Shown: positions 15,853 to 25,206, numbered from the stretch's first letter. The stretch: 64,000 bases of DNA from Paenibacillus sp. FSL R7-0337 (GCF_037969875.1 NZ_CP150218.1:6262001-6326000); one strand, 5' to 3'. Numbers and translations are program-made. The notes: generated from the letters alone by a model not told the origin.

Positions 15853-18120
15853 ATGTTCCGTTCCTGGTATCGCCGGTTGCTGCTGTCTTATTTCCCTATA
15901 TTTCTGCTGACGGTGACGATTCTGATCTTCGCCTCCTTTGTGTTTATTAATGATATCTCCCGGACGGAGACGAAGAAGGCAGACCTCATCTCGGCCAGCT
16001 ATCTCAGAGATAGTGTGGACCGGACGATCAAGGAAGCCGAGCTGTCTGTGCTGGATGCGGTAGAGCGGAGTGATGCCTACAAGCTCTATTTCAATAATCA
16101 GGGGGAGCCTGACAGGGGGACTGTCTATGCGGTTGCCCAGAGTCTGCGCAATCTGATACAGGAATCCTCGTATATCCAGTCGGTGTATTTGTATGACCGT
16201 GTGAGTGGAAGCGTTCTAACCGATACGGGGCTGAAGGAGCTGGAGGGATTCGCCGACGAGGACTGGATCAGGGCCATGACTTCGACTCCGGCAGTACCGG
16301 AAGGCTGGCAACCGGTCAGGGATTATCATTCGGATCAGTCCCAGCGTACAGAAATTCGTGTGCTGACTACCAATAAAGCAATGCCGCTTCCTTTCGGCTC
16401 CGGGGGGATGCTTGTCATTAATATCAAAATGAGTGCCTTGGAGCAGCTCATCGACAGCATGGTTAACCAGCAGCTCTCGTTCATGACCATTCTGGACGGC
16501 AATGGCAACACCGTGTACCAGGCTCATTCCGATACGGAAGGTGCGGCTGACGGTAAGCTGCTGAACACAATTAAGCTGGAGAGAAACGGCTGGATGTTCG
16601 AGAGCGGAATCAAGACGGGTAATCTGTTCAGCTGGGTTTCTGTGATCTCATATCTCTGGGTAGCGATTGCGGTGGGGACCGTGGTCTGTGCGGTATTGTA
16701 TCTGATCTATGTAACCCGGCGCAATTATAAGCCGATCCAGGTGATTATGAACCGGATTGAGGGTCATCAGATCCGCACGATGGATCAGTCAACCGACAGG
16801 CCGGACGAGATGATGCTAATTGACGGTGTGCTGGAGAATCTAATCAACCATATGACCGATTATGATACCAAAACCAGGGAGAACCTGCTGCTGCAGCGCA
16901 GCAAGCTGTTCACCGATCTGCTGCACAGCGAGCGGCTGGAGCAGGTGACCCGGCGGCTGGAGGAGCTGTCTCCGCTTACCGGTGCGAATGCTTCCTCGCG
17001 CTTTATCGTTGTGCTTGGGGAGATTAACCGCTACGAGCAGGTATTCGAGGACCGGTATACCCGGGGGGATCAGAATACGCTCAAGTTTGCCCTGATGAAT
17101 GTATTCCAGGAATTGGCACGGAATGCGGAGCTGCAGGGATGGGCAGAATGGGTGGGAACCGAACGCGCAGCGATACTCTTCCTGGTGACCGGCAGCGATC
17201 AGGAGATGGAGGCCAAGATCCGGGTCTTCGCGGAGGATTGCCGCTCGTGGGTTGAGCAGAATCTGCGGATCTCGCTTAGCTTCGGCATCGGCTCCGCCGC
17301 TGCCGGGCCGGGGATGATCCGGGAGTCTTATGCGGCAGCCGAATATGTGATGCAGCACAAGCTGCTGATTCATGAGGATATCGTCTTGGCAGGCAGCGGC
17401 GCAGCACGCCAGCCGCTGCTTGAGACGTATAAATACCTGCAGATGATCGCTGAATTCGTGAAGTACTTCCGCATGTCGAGCGGCCAGTGGCGGGAGCAGC
17501 TGGAGCGGATTTTCGAGGCGTTTGAACAGGATTTCCTGAAGGACGAGGATATCCGTTCCCTGATCCAGGCTATGCTGCAGATGCTGAGCCGGGAAGTGGC
17601 GGTGATGTCTGAGCAACTGCAGGACGAGCTGTCGGCGGAGAATGCAGAAGTCCGGCTGAAGCAGCTGGAAGAGGCAGAGGCGCTGCATGAAGTGAAGGCC
17701 ATTCTATTCGAATATGTCACCGATTTATTCCGTACCTATGTCTCTGCCAGCGAAACGAAGAGCTACCGGGCCATGGTCAATGAGATGAAGGATTATATCG
17801 AAGAGAATTTCACCAATCCTGATCTTTCATTGAAGCATCTGAGTGACCGGTTCCAGGTCTCCGGCAAATACGCCAGCTATCTGTTCAAGACTGAATTCAA
17901 AATGAAGTTCGTGGATTTCCTCACCGAGCTGCGGATGAAGGAAGCCGAGCAGCTGCTGGTGGATACGGATTGTTCCTTGCAGGATATCGCGCTTCAAGTA
18001 GGGTATGGGAATGCCATTTCGTTTGGCAGAGTCTTCAAGCGGATTGCCGGCATCACGCCGGGCGATTACCGTTCTTCCAGACGCCGCGAAGCAGCCTCCA
18101 GATTGGAGCCGCAGGACTAG
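15853..18120 (+). CDS. Membrane-bound AraC-type transcriptional regulator
   Basis: The start at 15853 (MFRSWYRRLLLSYFPIF) is preferred over ATG 15757, because GGAGGA lies 9 nt upstream and the extra N-terminus looks non-coding. The 755-aa product has a first membrane helix at residues 8-30, an extracellular Cache-like sensor, a second helix near 259-284, a long cytoplasmic linker and a C-terminal AraC helix-turn-helix pair at about 643-742 (YIEENFTNPDLSLKHLSDRF, ending GITPGDYRSS). This is a one-component design common in Paenibacillus: an outside sensor fused directly to a DNA-binding domain. It lies upstream of the LplABC-like transporter that it probably controls. No kinase or receiver domain is visible. 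Confidence 0.85.
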   Translation: MFRSWYRRLLLSYFPIFLLTVTILIFASFVFINDISRTETKKADLISASYLRDSVDRTIKEAELSVLDAVERSDAYKLYFNNQGEPDRGTVYAVAQSLRNLIQESSYIQSVYLYDRVSGSVLTDTGLKELEGFADEDWIRAMTSTPAVPEGWQPVRDYHSDQSQRTEIRVLTTNKAMPLPFGSGGMLVINIKMSALEQLIDSMVNQQLSFMTILDGNGNTVYQAHSDTEGAADGKLLNTIKLERNGWMFESGIKTGNLFSWVSVISYLWVAIAVGTVVCAVLYLIYVTRRNYKPIQVIMNRIEGHQIRTMDQSTDRPDEMMLIDGVLENLINHMTDYDTKTRENLLLQRSKLFTDLLHSERLEQVTRRLEELSPLTGANASSRFIVVLGEINRYEQVFEDRYTRGDQNTLKFALMNVFQELARNAELQGWAEWVGTERAAILFLVTGSDQEMEAKIRVFAEDCRSWVEQNLRISLSFGIGSAAAGPGMIRESYAAAEYVMQHKLLIHEDIVLAGSGAARQPLLETYKYLQMIAEFVKYFRMSSGQWREQLERIFEAFEQDFLKDEDIRSLIQAMLQMLSREVAVMSEQLQDELSAENAEVRLKQLEEAEALHEVKAILFEYVTDLFRTYVSASETKSYRAMVNEMKDYIEENFTNPDLSLKHLSDRFQVSGKYASYLFKTEFKMKFVDFLTELRMKEAEQLLVDTDCSLQDIALQVGYGNAISFGRVFKRIAGITPGDYRSSRRREAASRLEPQD

Positions 18121-18195
18121 AGGAAGCTTCACTAAGGAAGGAATTCCGTTAGCCGGTGAAGCATAGGATTCATCTGCTACAACCGTGTAAGCTCC

Positions 18196-18261
18196 AGGCC
18201 GCATCTCTTTTCCGCCAACCTCTGAAAAGAGGGGGCGAATAGCGATGCGGCCTGTGTTTTT
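18196..18261 (+). terminator. Terminator after the AraC-type membrane regulator
   Basis: AGGCCGCATC at 18196-18205 pairs with GATGCGGCCT at 18244-18253, with an inner CTCTTTT/AAAAGAG pairing. It is followed by a GTGTTTTT tail. Confidence 0.75.
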
Positions 18262-18267
18262 GCTGAT

Positions 18268-18282
18268 ATGAAAGCGGTTTAT
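18268..18282 (+). promoter_or_regulatory. cre-like site upstream of the ABC transporter
   Basis: ATGAAAGCGGTTTAT matches 13 of 15 positions of the CcpA consensus WTGNAARCGNWWWCA. It lies about 250 nt upstream of the solute-binding protein start, so its role is uncertain. Confidence 0.35.
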
Positions 18283-18529
18283 TGTACGAAAATGGTTGGT
18301 CTGATAAACCGGATGTCCGAATTCAGGCACTTTATCGCATCCGAAACAGGTTTATTGTCAGACCGCCGAAAGTTATGGAATACTGTGGTCATCCCGGAAC
18401 GACAAGCAGCCTTGAACACTGAGGGGAATACAGGCTTGAACGGGACATTACTAATAGTACGGGCACAGTGAAGCTCGGGGGTATCATGCAGTCACCATTA
18501 TAGCCTGCTAAGGCGAGGGAGATGGAACA

Positions 18530-20143
18530 ATGACAGTGAACGTAAATCAAAGAGTTCTGAAGAAGGCAATCGGCATCGGCTTGACCGCAGTAATGGGAGC
18601 TACTCTGCTTGCAGGCTGTTCCTCAGACGGTAAATCGAATTCCTCAGCCGGAGGTACAGACGCACCAGGGAAGAGCGCCGAACGCGTAACCTTGAAGGTA
18701 GAGATCTTCGACCGCGGTAAAACGCCGAAGCAATACACCATTACCAATAACTTCATGTCTCAAATGATTCAGAAAAATTTCGGTGATCCAAATAATATCA
18801 ATGTAGAATTCGTTCCGGTGCAGCGTTCAGAGGAAGTGACCAAGCTGAACGTACTGATGGCCAGCAATACGGATGTGCCGGATATTGTCTTCACTTATGA
18901 TTCCAGTGTCTTCTACCGTTACGCCCAGCAGGGCGGGCTGACCGATGTGGGTTCCCTACTCGACGAGCACGGCCAGACGCTGAAGAAATTCATTGGTGAT
19001 GAGACAATGGCCTTCGGCCAGCTCGACGGTAAGCAGTTTGCGATTCCGGGTAAACGGGCGATTACAGGCCGCTACACTTCATACATCCGCCAGGACTGGC
19101 TGGATAAGCTGGGGCTGCCGGTACCGAAGAACACCGATGAGCTCTACACAACTTTGAAAGCGTTTAAAGAAAAGGACCCGGCCGGTCTTGGCAGCAAAAC
19201 CATTCCGATGGGCATGTCTCTCGGCTCCGCTCAGCTGGAGACGCTGATCTACTCCTTCATCAAGCCGATCAGCGGCGACCTTACTTACAGCCAGCGCTAC
19301 GAGCTGCCGCTGCATGAGGGCTTCAAGGATGCGGCACAGTTCCTCAACAAGCTCTACAATGAAGGACTGGTCAGCAAGGACTTCAGTCTGGATGAAGACA
19401 AAGCCCAAGTGTCCAAGGACATTCAGAACGGCAACGTCGGCTTCTTCTCCGAGGATGTGGACAGTCTGTTCTATGCCGACGGTACGCTGGAGAATCTCTA
19501 CAAGAATGTACCGGGCAGCAAGCTGCAGCCGGTGGATGTCCTCACTAATGCCAAGGTGGACAATAAGTATATCAAATCCCGCTATGCCTCGAACGGTATG
19601 TACATCATGATTCCTAAGAGCAGCAAGCGTGCGGTGGAAGCAGTGAAATACCTTGACTGGATGGCAACCGGCAACAATCTGATTGACATCTACAACGGCG
19701 TTGAAGGCGAGAACTACGATATGGTGGATGGTATTCCGGTAGTTAAGGCTGATGTTTCTCAGGAATTCCAAGACCGTCTGTTCACTTCCGGGGACACCGC
19801 GATTATCTCCAACGGTAAGAACCTCGGCGATCAGGCCACCAATGAGAAAGCCTGGATTATGGGCTTCCCTGCTAATAACCAGGAGGCGCTGAAGCAATCT
19901 ATTGATATTGCAAACACAGATACTGTGGGTCCTATTGTCTTCGGCAAGCCGATTGAAACAGAATCAAAATACGGTACTACGCTCAGCGACAAGCTTAACG
20001 TGATTATCGTGAAGACCGCGATGGCGAAGCCGGATCAATTCGATACTATTTTCGAACAGGAAATGAAGGACTACATGTCTCTGGGCGGAGACAAGCTGAA
20101 AGCGGAGCTGGAGCAGGCGCTTACAGAGATTTCAGCCAAATAA
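18530..20143 (+). CDS. Extracellular sugar-binding lipoprotein (LplA/YtcQ-like)
   Basis: This 537-aa solute-binding protein has a lipoprotein signal peptide with lipobox LLAGC, predicting lipidated C30 at the outer face of the membrane. Its size and sequence style (FDRGKTPKQYTITNNFMSQM, PDIVFTYDSSVFYRYAQQGG) match the long family 1 binding proteins that pair with LplB/LplC permeases for oligosaccharide uptake. GAGGGAG precedes the ATG. A strong hairpin lies right after the stop, before the two permease genes, and probably sets a high binding-protein to permease ratio. No ATPase gene is present, so a shared MsmX-like ATPase is expected elsewhere. The substrate is unknown. Confidence 0.88.
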   Translation: MTVNVNQRVLKKAIGIGLTAVMGATLLAGCSSDGKSNSSAGGTDAPGKSAERVTLKVEIFDRGKTPKQYTITNNFMSQMIQKNFGDPNNINVEFVPVQRSEEVTKLNVLMASNTDVPDIVFTYDSSVFYRYAQQGGLTDVGSLLDEHGQTLKKFIGDETMAFGQLDGKQFAIPGKRAITGRYTSYIRQDWLDKLGLPVPKNTDELYTTLKAFKEKDPAGLGSKTIPMGMSLGSAQLETLIYSFIKPISGDLTYSQRYELPLHEGFKDAAQFLNKLYNEGLVSKDFSLDEDKAQVSKDIQNGNVGFFSEDVDSLFYADGTLENLYKNVPGSKLQPVDVLTNAKVDNKYIKSRYASNGMYIMIPKSSKRAVEAVKYLDWMATGNNLIDIYNGVEGENYDMVDGIPVVKADVSQEFQDRLFTSGDTAIISNGKNLGDQATNEKAWIMGFPANNQEALKQSIDIANTDTVGPIVFGKPIETESKYGTTLSDKLNVIIVKTAMAKPDQFDTIFEQEMKDYMSLGGDKLKAELEQALTEISAK

Positions 20144-20157
20144 ACTAAAAAAAAGTG

Positions 20158-20198
20158 AAAACCGGGGGGAGCTTGCATGCTGCTCTGCCCGGTTTTTT
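20158..20198 (+). terminator. Intercistronic terminator/attenuator between binding protein and permease genes
   Basis: AACCGGG-type stem: ACCGGGGGGAGC region pairs with GCTCTGCCCGGT, followed by TTTTTT (20193-20198). It ends only about 20 nt before the permease start, so it must be partly read through. Confidence 0.8.
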
Positions 20199-20218
20199 CT
20201 CCATAGGAGGAGAGGAAC

Positions 20219-21121
20219 TTGAGCAAAGCGTCTTACATCAGAAGGTACTGGCAACTATACGCGCTGCTTTCACTGCCCATTATGTATTTCCTGATTTTCC
20301 GCTACGGCCCGATGTACGGGGTGCAGATTGCCTTTAAGGATTTCAACCTGTTCCAAGGCATCAACGGCAGTGAGTGGATCGGCTTCGATGCGTTCCGCGA
20401 GGTCTTTGGCATGAAAGAGTTTTACAGCAGTTTGCGCAATACGTTTTTGTTGAATTTTCTGGATTTGGTAGTGTCTTTCCCGGCCCCGATCTTTCTGGCC
20501 ATTATGCTCTATGAAGTGAAGTCAGTATGGTTCAAAAAAATATCACAGACCCTCCTCTACATTCCCCATTTCATTTCCTGGGTGATTATCGGGGGGATCG
20601 TCTATCAATTGTTCGGCAACCAATCCGGTATGGTGAACGGTGTACTGGAGAGTATGGGGCTGAACCCTATTCCTTTTTTGACCGAAAAAAATCCATGGCT
20701 GATTACTTACCTGTTCACGGGTGTCTGGCAAAGTGCCGGCTGGGGGACCATCCTGTATCTGGCGGCGCTTACCGGTGTCAACCGCGAGCTGTTCGAGGCT
20801 GCTGAAGTGGATGGGGCTACCCGGATGAAGAAGATCTTCTACATTACGCTGCCCAGTATCAAACCAACCATTATTACCCTGCTGATTCTCAACCTGGGGA
20901 AAATGGTCAGCATCGGCTTCGATCGTCCTTACATCATCGGGAATACGGCAGTGCGCGAATACTCCGATGTGCTTAGTACCTTCGTATACCGGATTGGTCT
21001 GGAATCAGGCCAGTATACGCTGGCGACTGTAGTTGGATTGTTCCAGGCGGTGGTTGGACTGGTGTTCATCCTTGGTTCCAATTATATATCGAAAAAAGTG
21101 ACCGGCGACGGCATTCTATGA
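20219..21121 (+). CDS. ABC transporter permease (LplB-like)
   Basis: This 300-aa integral membrane protein has about six helices. The binding-protein-dependent transport signature is present as the EAA loop: LFEAAEVDGATRMKKIFYIT. The N-terminus begins YIRRYWQLYALLSLPIMYFL. Translation starts at TTG 20219, preceded by AGGAGGAGAGG. It works with the second permease and the preceding lipoprotein to import an oligosaccharide. It belongs to the family that includes LplB and YtcP-partner permeases. Confidence 0.9.
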   Translation: MSKASYIRRYWQLYALLSLPIMYFLIFRYGPMYGVQIAFKDFNLFQGINGSEWIGFDAFREVFGMKEFYSSLRNTFLLNFLDLVVSFPAPIFLAIMLYEVKSVWFKKISQTLLYIPHFISWVIIGGIVYQLFGNQSGMVNGVLESMGLNPIPFLTEKNPWLITYLFTGVWQSAGWGTILYLAALTGVNRELFEAAEVDGATRMKKIFYITLPSIKPTIITLLILNLGKMVSIGFDRPYIIGNTAVREYSDVLSTFVYRIGLESGQYTLATVVGLFQAVVGLVFILGSNYISKKVTGDGIL

Positions 21122-21146
21122 TTATACAGAAAGGAGGCGGAGTACG

Positions 21147-22019
21147 ATGAGTGAACGTACCTCTAACCGGATATTCGATATCGTTAACGTTACCTTTATT
21201 GCACTGTTCGTGCTGTTCTGCCTGGCTCCGTTTGTACACGTTATTGCAGTGTCCCTCAGCTCCACGCGGGCTATCACTTCCGGGGAAGTTACGATTTTCC
21301 CGATTGAGATCAACTGGAAGGCGTATGTGCAGGTCTTCACCGACAATGCGATGATCCGCTCGCTGATCTTCACCATTATCCTGACGATTGCGACTACGGT
21401 ATTATGTATGCTGTTCACCGTTGCAGCTGCTTACCCGCTGACCAAAAGCAAGCTGAAGGGCCGTACTATGTTCATGTACCTCATTATCATCACCATGTTC
21501 TTCAGCGGCGGTATTATTCCTGAATACCTGCTGATCCGTGATCTGCATATGATCGATTCTGTATGGTCGCTGATTCTGCCCGGTCTGGTCAGCCCGTTCA
21601 ACCTGATTATCCTGATCTCCTTCTTCCGCAGCATTCCGCCGAGTCTGGAAGAATCGGCCGAGATTGACGGCAGCTCACATATCCGCACCCTGCTGAAAAT
21701 CGTCCTGCCGTTATCCATGCCGGTTATGGCTACACTCGCGCTCTTCTATGCGGTGGGACGCTGGAACGGATTCCAGGATTCCCTGATGTACATCAATAAT
21801 CCCGATTTGTATCCGCTTCAGCTGAAGCTCTTCCAGATGGTTCAGAACAATATGATCACTGAGCTGACGAACCTGGAGGGGGCGGCCCGCACTAAGCTGC
21901 CGGCAGAGAGCCTCAAGGCCGCCACTGTCGTCTTCGCAACGGTACCGATTCTGGTCGTCTATCCTTGGCTGCAGAAATATTTCGTCAGTGGTGTTATGCT
22001 AGGAGCTGTGAAGGGCTAA
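21147..22019 (+). CDS. ABC transporter permease (LplC/YtcP-like)
   Basis: This 290-aa protein has about six membrane helices. The EAA loop is ESAEIDGSSHIRTLLKIVLP, and the C-terminus YPWLQKYFVSGVMLGAVKG is typical of the carbohydrate ABC transporter permease CUT1 family. AAGGAGGCGGAG precedes the ATG. It is 25 nt downstream of the first permease and forms the heterodimeric channel with it. Confidence 0.9.
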   Translation: MSERTSNRIFDIVNVTFIALFVLFCLAPFVHVIAVSLSSTRAITSGEVTIFPIEINWKAYVQVFTDNAMIRSLIFTIILTIATTVLCMLFTVAAAYPLTKSKLKGRTMFMYLIIITMFFSGGIIPEYLLIRDLHMIDSVWSLILPGLVSPFNLIILISFFRSIPPSLEESAEIDGSSHIRTLLKIVLPLSMPVMATLALFYAVGRWNGFQDSLMYINNPDLYPLQLKLFQMVQNNMITELTNLEGAARTKLPAESLKAATVVFATVPILVVYPWLQKYFVSGVMLGAVKG

Positions 22020-22059
22020 CTAACGACACTGCGGTACAGCGAGAGGAGAGACAGAGAAG

Positions 22060-23001
22060 ATGGATAAGGGAGAGTTTTCATTCTCAACCTGCTGGAACAT
22101 GAGACGTCATACTACAGGTGATGGATTGCTTAATGAGATCCGGGAGCTGGGATTCCGCAGGGTAGAGCTGAATTATAATGTGACGGAGGAAATGCTGGTT
22201 ACCATCGAGCCGATGATTGAACGCGGGGAGATCGGCATATCGAGCGTTCATAATACGTTCCCCCATGTCCCGGACCCTGACTATGGCACGGATTCGGTCC
22301 TGTTGGGCTTCGAGGACAAGGAGAAACGGAAGCGGGCAATAGACCTGCTGGTCCGCTCGGCAGAATACGCTCAGCGTTACGGCGGCGAAGCCGTGGTAGT
22401 GCATCCGGGCGAGGTACCGTTCCCGTATGATATCTCCGGGGAGCTGGAGCAGATCTATGAGGGGCAGGGCAGGGATTCGGCAGCTTACCGCAGCAAGTGG
22501 GCGGAGTTGATGGAGCGGCGTGAAGCGTACAGTGCAGGCTATGTGCAGACCATTATTGAGAGTCTGGACGAGGTGTGTAACCGCGCGGTCTCCAAGGGGC
22601 TGAATATCCGCTTCGGCATCGAGACCCGCTCCAAGCCGCAGCAGATCCCAACGCTTGCAGAAGCCAAGACGATAATCAATGCGTTAAAAGGAGCACCGGT
22701 AGGCATCTGGTACGACACGGGCCACGCTATTCTGATGGACCGTCTGGGCCTGTATGACAGTATAGGGGAAATGGAAGGGCTGATGAATGATATTGTCGGT
22801 GTCCATATTCATGAGACAATCGGCCTTGCCGACCACTGGTGCCCTTATGTGAACAGCGGAGATCCGGATTTCTACGATGCCTATCTGCCGATGATTGAGC
22901 GGGCACAGGTCAAGGTGTATGAGCTGAAGGCTGCCTGCCGTCCGGAAGAGATTCATGAGAGTCACCGTCTGCTTACAGCCAAGCTGGCGCGCAGGGGATA
23001 G
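22060..23001 (+). CDS. Sugar phosphate isomerase/epimerase-like TIM-barrel protein
   Basis: This 313-aa protein is of the xylose isomerase-like TIM-barrel superfamily (IolE/IolI/EndoIV fold). Likely metal ligands are the Glu in FGIETRSKPQQIP, the Asp and His in IWYDTGHAILMD, the His in VGVHIHETIG, and the Glu in VYELKAACRPEE. Relatives isomerise, epimerise or dehydrate sugars or inositols. It follows the permease genes by 40 nt and precedes an unrecognised enzyme-like gene, so it probably processes the imported sugar inside the cell. The exact reaction cannot be told. Confidence 0.8.
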   Translation: MDKGEFSFSTCWNMRRHTTGDGLLNEIRELGFRRVELNYNVTEEMLVTIEPMIERGEIGISSVHNTFPHVPDPDYGTDSVLLGFEDKEKRKRAIDLLVRSAEYAQRYGGEAVVVHPGEVPFPYDISGELEQIYEGQGRDSAAYRSKWAELMERREAYSAGYVQTIIESLDEVCNRAVSKGLNIRFGIETRSKPQQIPTLAEAKTIINALKGAPVGIWYDTGHAILMDRLGLYDSIGEMEGLMNDIVGVHIHETIGLADHWCPYVNSGDPDFYDAYLPMIERAQVKVYELKAACRPEEIHESHRLLTAKLARRG

Positions 23002-23063
23002 GGCAGAAGGCTGATTTGGCGAGAGCTTCGGGAGTTCCGAGATATCCGCAAGGAGGAAGCGCA

Positions 23064-24803
23064 ATGTATAAGCAACTGGTGGAAAGTAATGACAGAGCAG
23101 TAGAAGAGGGAATTCCCCGGCAGGTGCTGGATCAGAGCAACCTGTATTATGGAGGCACCCTTGATCCACATACGGGGATTGCCTGGGTGAATCACACCAC
23201 CGGCACCCCGACGGACATGTGTTATTGGGGTGCGGCGCTGGTGAACCCGGATTCCCGGTATTACCGGGATGAGGAGCTGCTGGAGCGGCTGAAGCTGGCA
23301 ACGGAGTTCGTACTGCGCTTCCAGCATCAGGACGGTTCGATCTCCCCGGGCTGGACGAATTATCATTCGCCGCCGGATACGGCCTTCGTTGTGGTCGGCT
23401 ACGCGCAGTTATATCAGCTGCTGGCAAAGCAGGAGTGGCCGCCGCTTCAACCGGTGCTGGACAACATGCTCCTGTTCCTGGAGCAGTCCCTCCCCGTTAT
23501 GCTTACGGGCGGGGTCCATACTCCGAATCACCGCTGGGTAATGTGCGCGGCACTTGGGTTTCTCTATGAGCTGTTCGGCAGAGAAGAGGCCCGGCAGCGG
23601 GCGGATGAATGGCTGGCGGAAGGAATGGATATAACACCGGACGGGGAATGGACCGAGCGGAGCAACGGCATCTACAGCGCCGTAAGTGATATTATGCTGA
23701 TTCATGCCGCCCGGCTGCTGGATAAGCCGGAGCTGCAGGAACCGGTGCGCCGGAACCTGCACATGATGGTCTACCTTGTTCACCCGTCCGGCGAAGTCGT
23801 GACCGATTATTCCGGGCGGCAGGATCTGGGGGTGCTCCACGATCTGTCTCCTTATTATCTGCCGTATGCGATTCTTGCCCGTTCGGACAAGGATGCCGTG
23901 CTGGCCGGTATGGCAGAATGGGCTGGACGCTCCTTGTCTAATCCGGGCGTCTGCTCGGTGAACGCCCTGGTACGGATGCTGTTGGAGCCGGAGCTGCAGC
24001 AGCCGCCGGAGGTTACAGCCGAGCTGCCTGTGCAGTATGAGCAAATCCTGAACGATGATTTCCTGCGGGACGGCTATCTGCAAAGAATGGAGTCGGCGGG
24101 TCACCAGGGGAAGATCTACCACAGCCGGCTGCATACCGACTTCGGGGCGCCTGTAGCACGGCTTAGAGACGGGGCGACCAGCGTGACGCTGATCACTGAG
24201 ACGCCATCGTTCTTCGCGATGCGCCACGGTGCTGTAAGACTTCTGGCCGTTCAGCTGCATACCAGCTTCAATCCCGGATTCGTGCCGATGCAGGAGATGA
24301 CCCGGCTGCCTGAGGGCTATCTGCTGAAGGGCGTGCAGAAGAAGGGCTACTACGGTCCGGTGGAGGGAGCACTTCTCCCGCCGGAAGCGGGTACGGCTGT
24401 CAGTCCGTGGTATCTTTTGCCGCATCAGAGCCGTCCGCTGACCCATGAACAGACGTTGTCTGTGGAGACAGAGGTACACCGTACAGAGACGGGCTGGACG
24501 ATCCGGCTGCACTGCGCGGAGCCTGCCCAGGTCCTGGCGCAATTGTCCTTCAAATTTGGCTGGGAAGGCAACTTCACTTCAGGTGAGCTGCAGACGCTGG
24601 ACGAGGACAACTTCCAATGGAGCGGAGGACAGCTCCGGTACGCCTATGGCGGAGACTGGATCGAACTGACGGGCGGCGAAATGGCGCATCTCGGCAGAAC
24701 AGCCCCGGAACCCGGCCTGCCTAAGAGCTACAAAACCGTGCAAGTGAACCTCGTGACCCCGTTCGATAAAACCTTCACGATTACTCTCTCTCCTGCGAAG
24801 TAG
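23064..24803 (+). CDS. Uncharacterised enzyme-like protein, probable alpha/alpha-barrel plus beta-sandwich
   Basis: The start at 23064 is chosen because AAGGAGGAAG lies 5-7 nt upstream; the frame itself opens earlier at 23016. The product is 579 aa with no signal peptide. The first ~330 residues show helix pairs and conserved-looking aromatic/acidic segments (LYYGGTLDPHTGIAW, TGTPTDMCYWGAALV, RQDLGVLHDLSPYYLPYAIL), resembling six-hairpin glycosidases or alpha/alpha-toroid lyases. The last ~230 residues look beta-rich. I do not recognise a family. It is translationally close to the TIM-barrel gene and closes the operon, so it probably acts on the imported glycan in the cytoplasm. Confidence 0.7.
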   Translation: MYKQLVESNDRAVEEGIPRQVLDQSNLYYGGTLDPHTGIAWVNHTTGTPTDMCYWGAALVNPDSRYYRDEELLERLKLATEFVLRFQHQDGSISPGWTNYHSPPDTAFVVVGYAQLYQLLAKQEWPPLQPVLDNMLLFLEQSLPVMLTGGVHTPNHRWVMCAALGFLYELFGREEARQRADEWLAEGMDITPDGEWTERSNGIYSAVSDIMLIHAARLLDKPELQEPVRRNLHMMVYLVHPSGEVVTDYSGRQDLGVLHDLSPYYLPYAILARSDKDAVLAGMAEWAGRSLSNPGVCSVNALVRMLLEPELQQPPEVTAELPVQYEQILNDDFLRDGYLQRMESAGHQGKIYHSRLHTDFGAPVARLRDGATSVTLITETPSFFAMRHGAVRLLAVQLHTSFNPGFVPMQEMTRLPEGYLLKGVQKKGYYGPVEGALLPPEAGTAVSPWYLLPHQSRPLTHEQTLSVETEVHRTETGWTIRLHCAEPAQVLAQLSFKFGWEGNFTSGELQTLDEDNFQWSGGQLRYAYGGDWIELTGGEMAHLGRTAPEPGLPKSYKTVQVNLVTPFDKTFTITLSPAK

Positions 24804-24889
24804 AGAAGGTTGCGGTTGAAGTAGTATCGTGTGGGCGTTGCATATTCGCTTGGACATCAGATGATGATAAAAGACACCAGTGTGTACTC

Positions 24890-24922
24890 AAGACACCAGA
24901 CTCTTCGGAGGCTGGTGTCTTT
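24890..24922 (+). terminator. Terminator of the LplABC-like operon
   Basis: AAGACACCAG (24890-24899) pairs with CTGGTGTCTT (24912-24921). A second AAAGACACCAG at about 24870 offers an alternative left arm. Confidence 0.75.
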
Positions 24923-24989
24923 GCTATGTAGGGATAGGGGGGCCAAGAGTGTTAGCCCCTACCCCGCCCTGTGGTCCGGCGTGCTGGTG

Positions 24990-25172
24990 GGGGAGAGGTG
25001 GAAAGTGGGCGATAGACGGGAATGAAAGGGATAAATCCCTTTGATTTAGTTGAAAGTTGGCGAAAGCCGGAAATGAGAGGGATAAATCCCTTTGGGTGTG
25101 GCTGAAGGTTGGCGGTAGGCGGGAATGAAAGGGATAAATCCCATTGGTGTGGCTGAAGGTGGGTGTTTAGCG
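24990..25172. repeat. Tandem 51-52-nt repeats with GGGATAAATCCC palindromes
   Basis: The palindrome GGGATAAATCCC occurs at 25028, 25079 and 25131 (periods 51 and 52). Each lies in a unit of the form GGGAATGAAA-palindrome-...-GGCTGAAGGTTGGCGGTAGG. A half unit precedes the first. There is no coding potential. Confidence 0.85.
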
Positions 25173-25206
25173 GTAATGAGTACTGGAAGCGCACATGACT
25201 TCCATT

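Larger units (their letters stand above)
18121..18529. other. 409-nt intergenic region before the solute-binding protein
   Basis: Contains a terminator (18196-18261) and a cre-like sequence (18268-18282). No convincing gene or complete sigma-A promoter was found. Confidence 0.5.

Noticed and set aside
23409..24542. 377-codon minus-strand ORF
   Set aside because: Antisense to the alpha/alpha-barrel-like gene, with Arg/His/Gln-rich shadow composition and no ribosome site.
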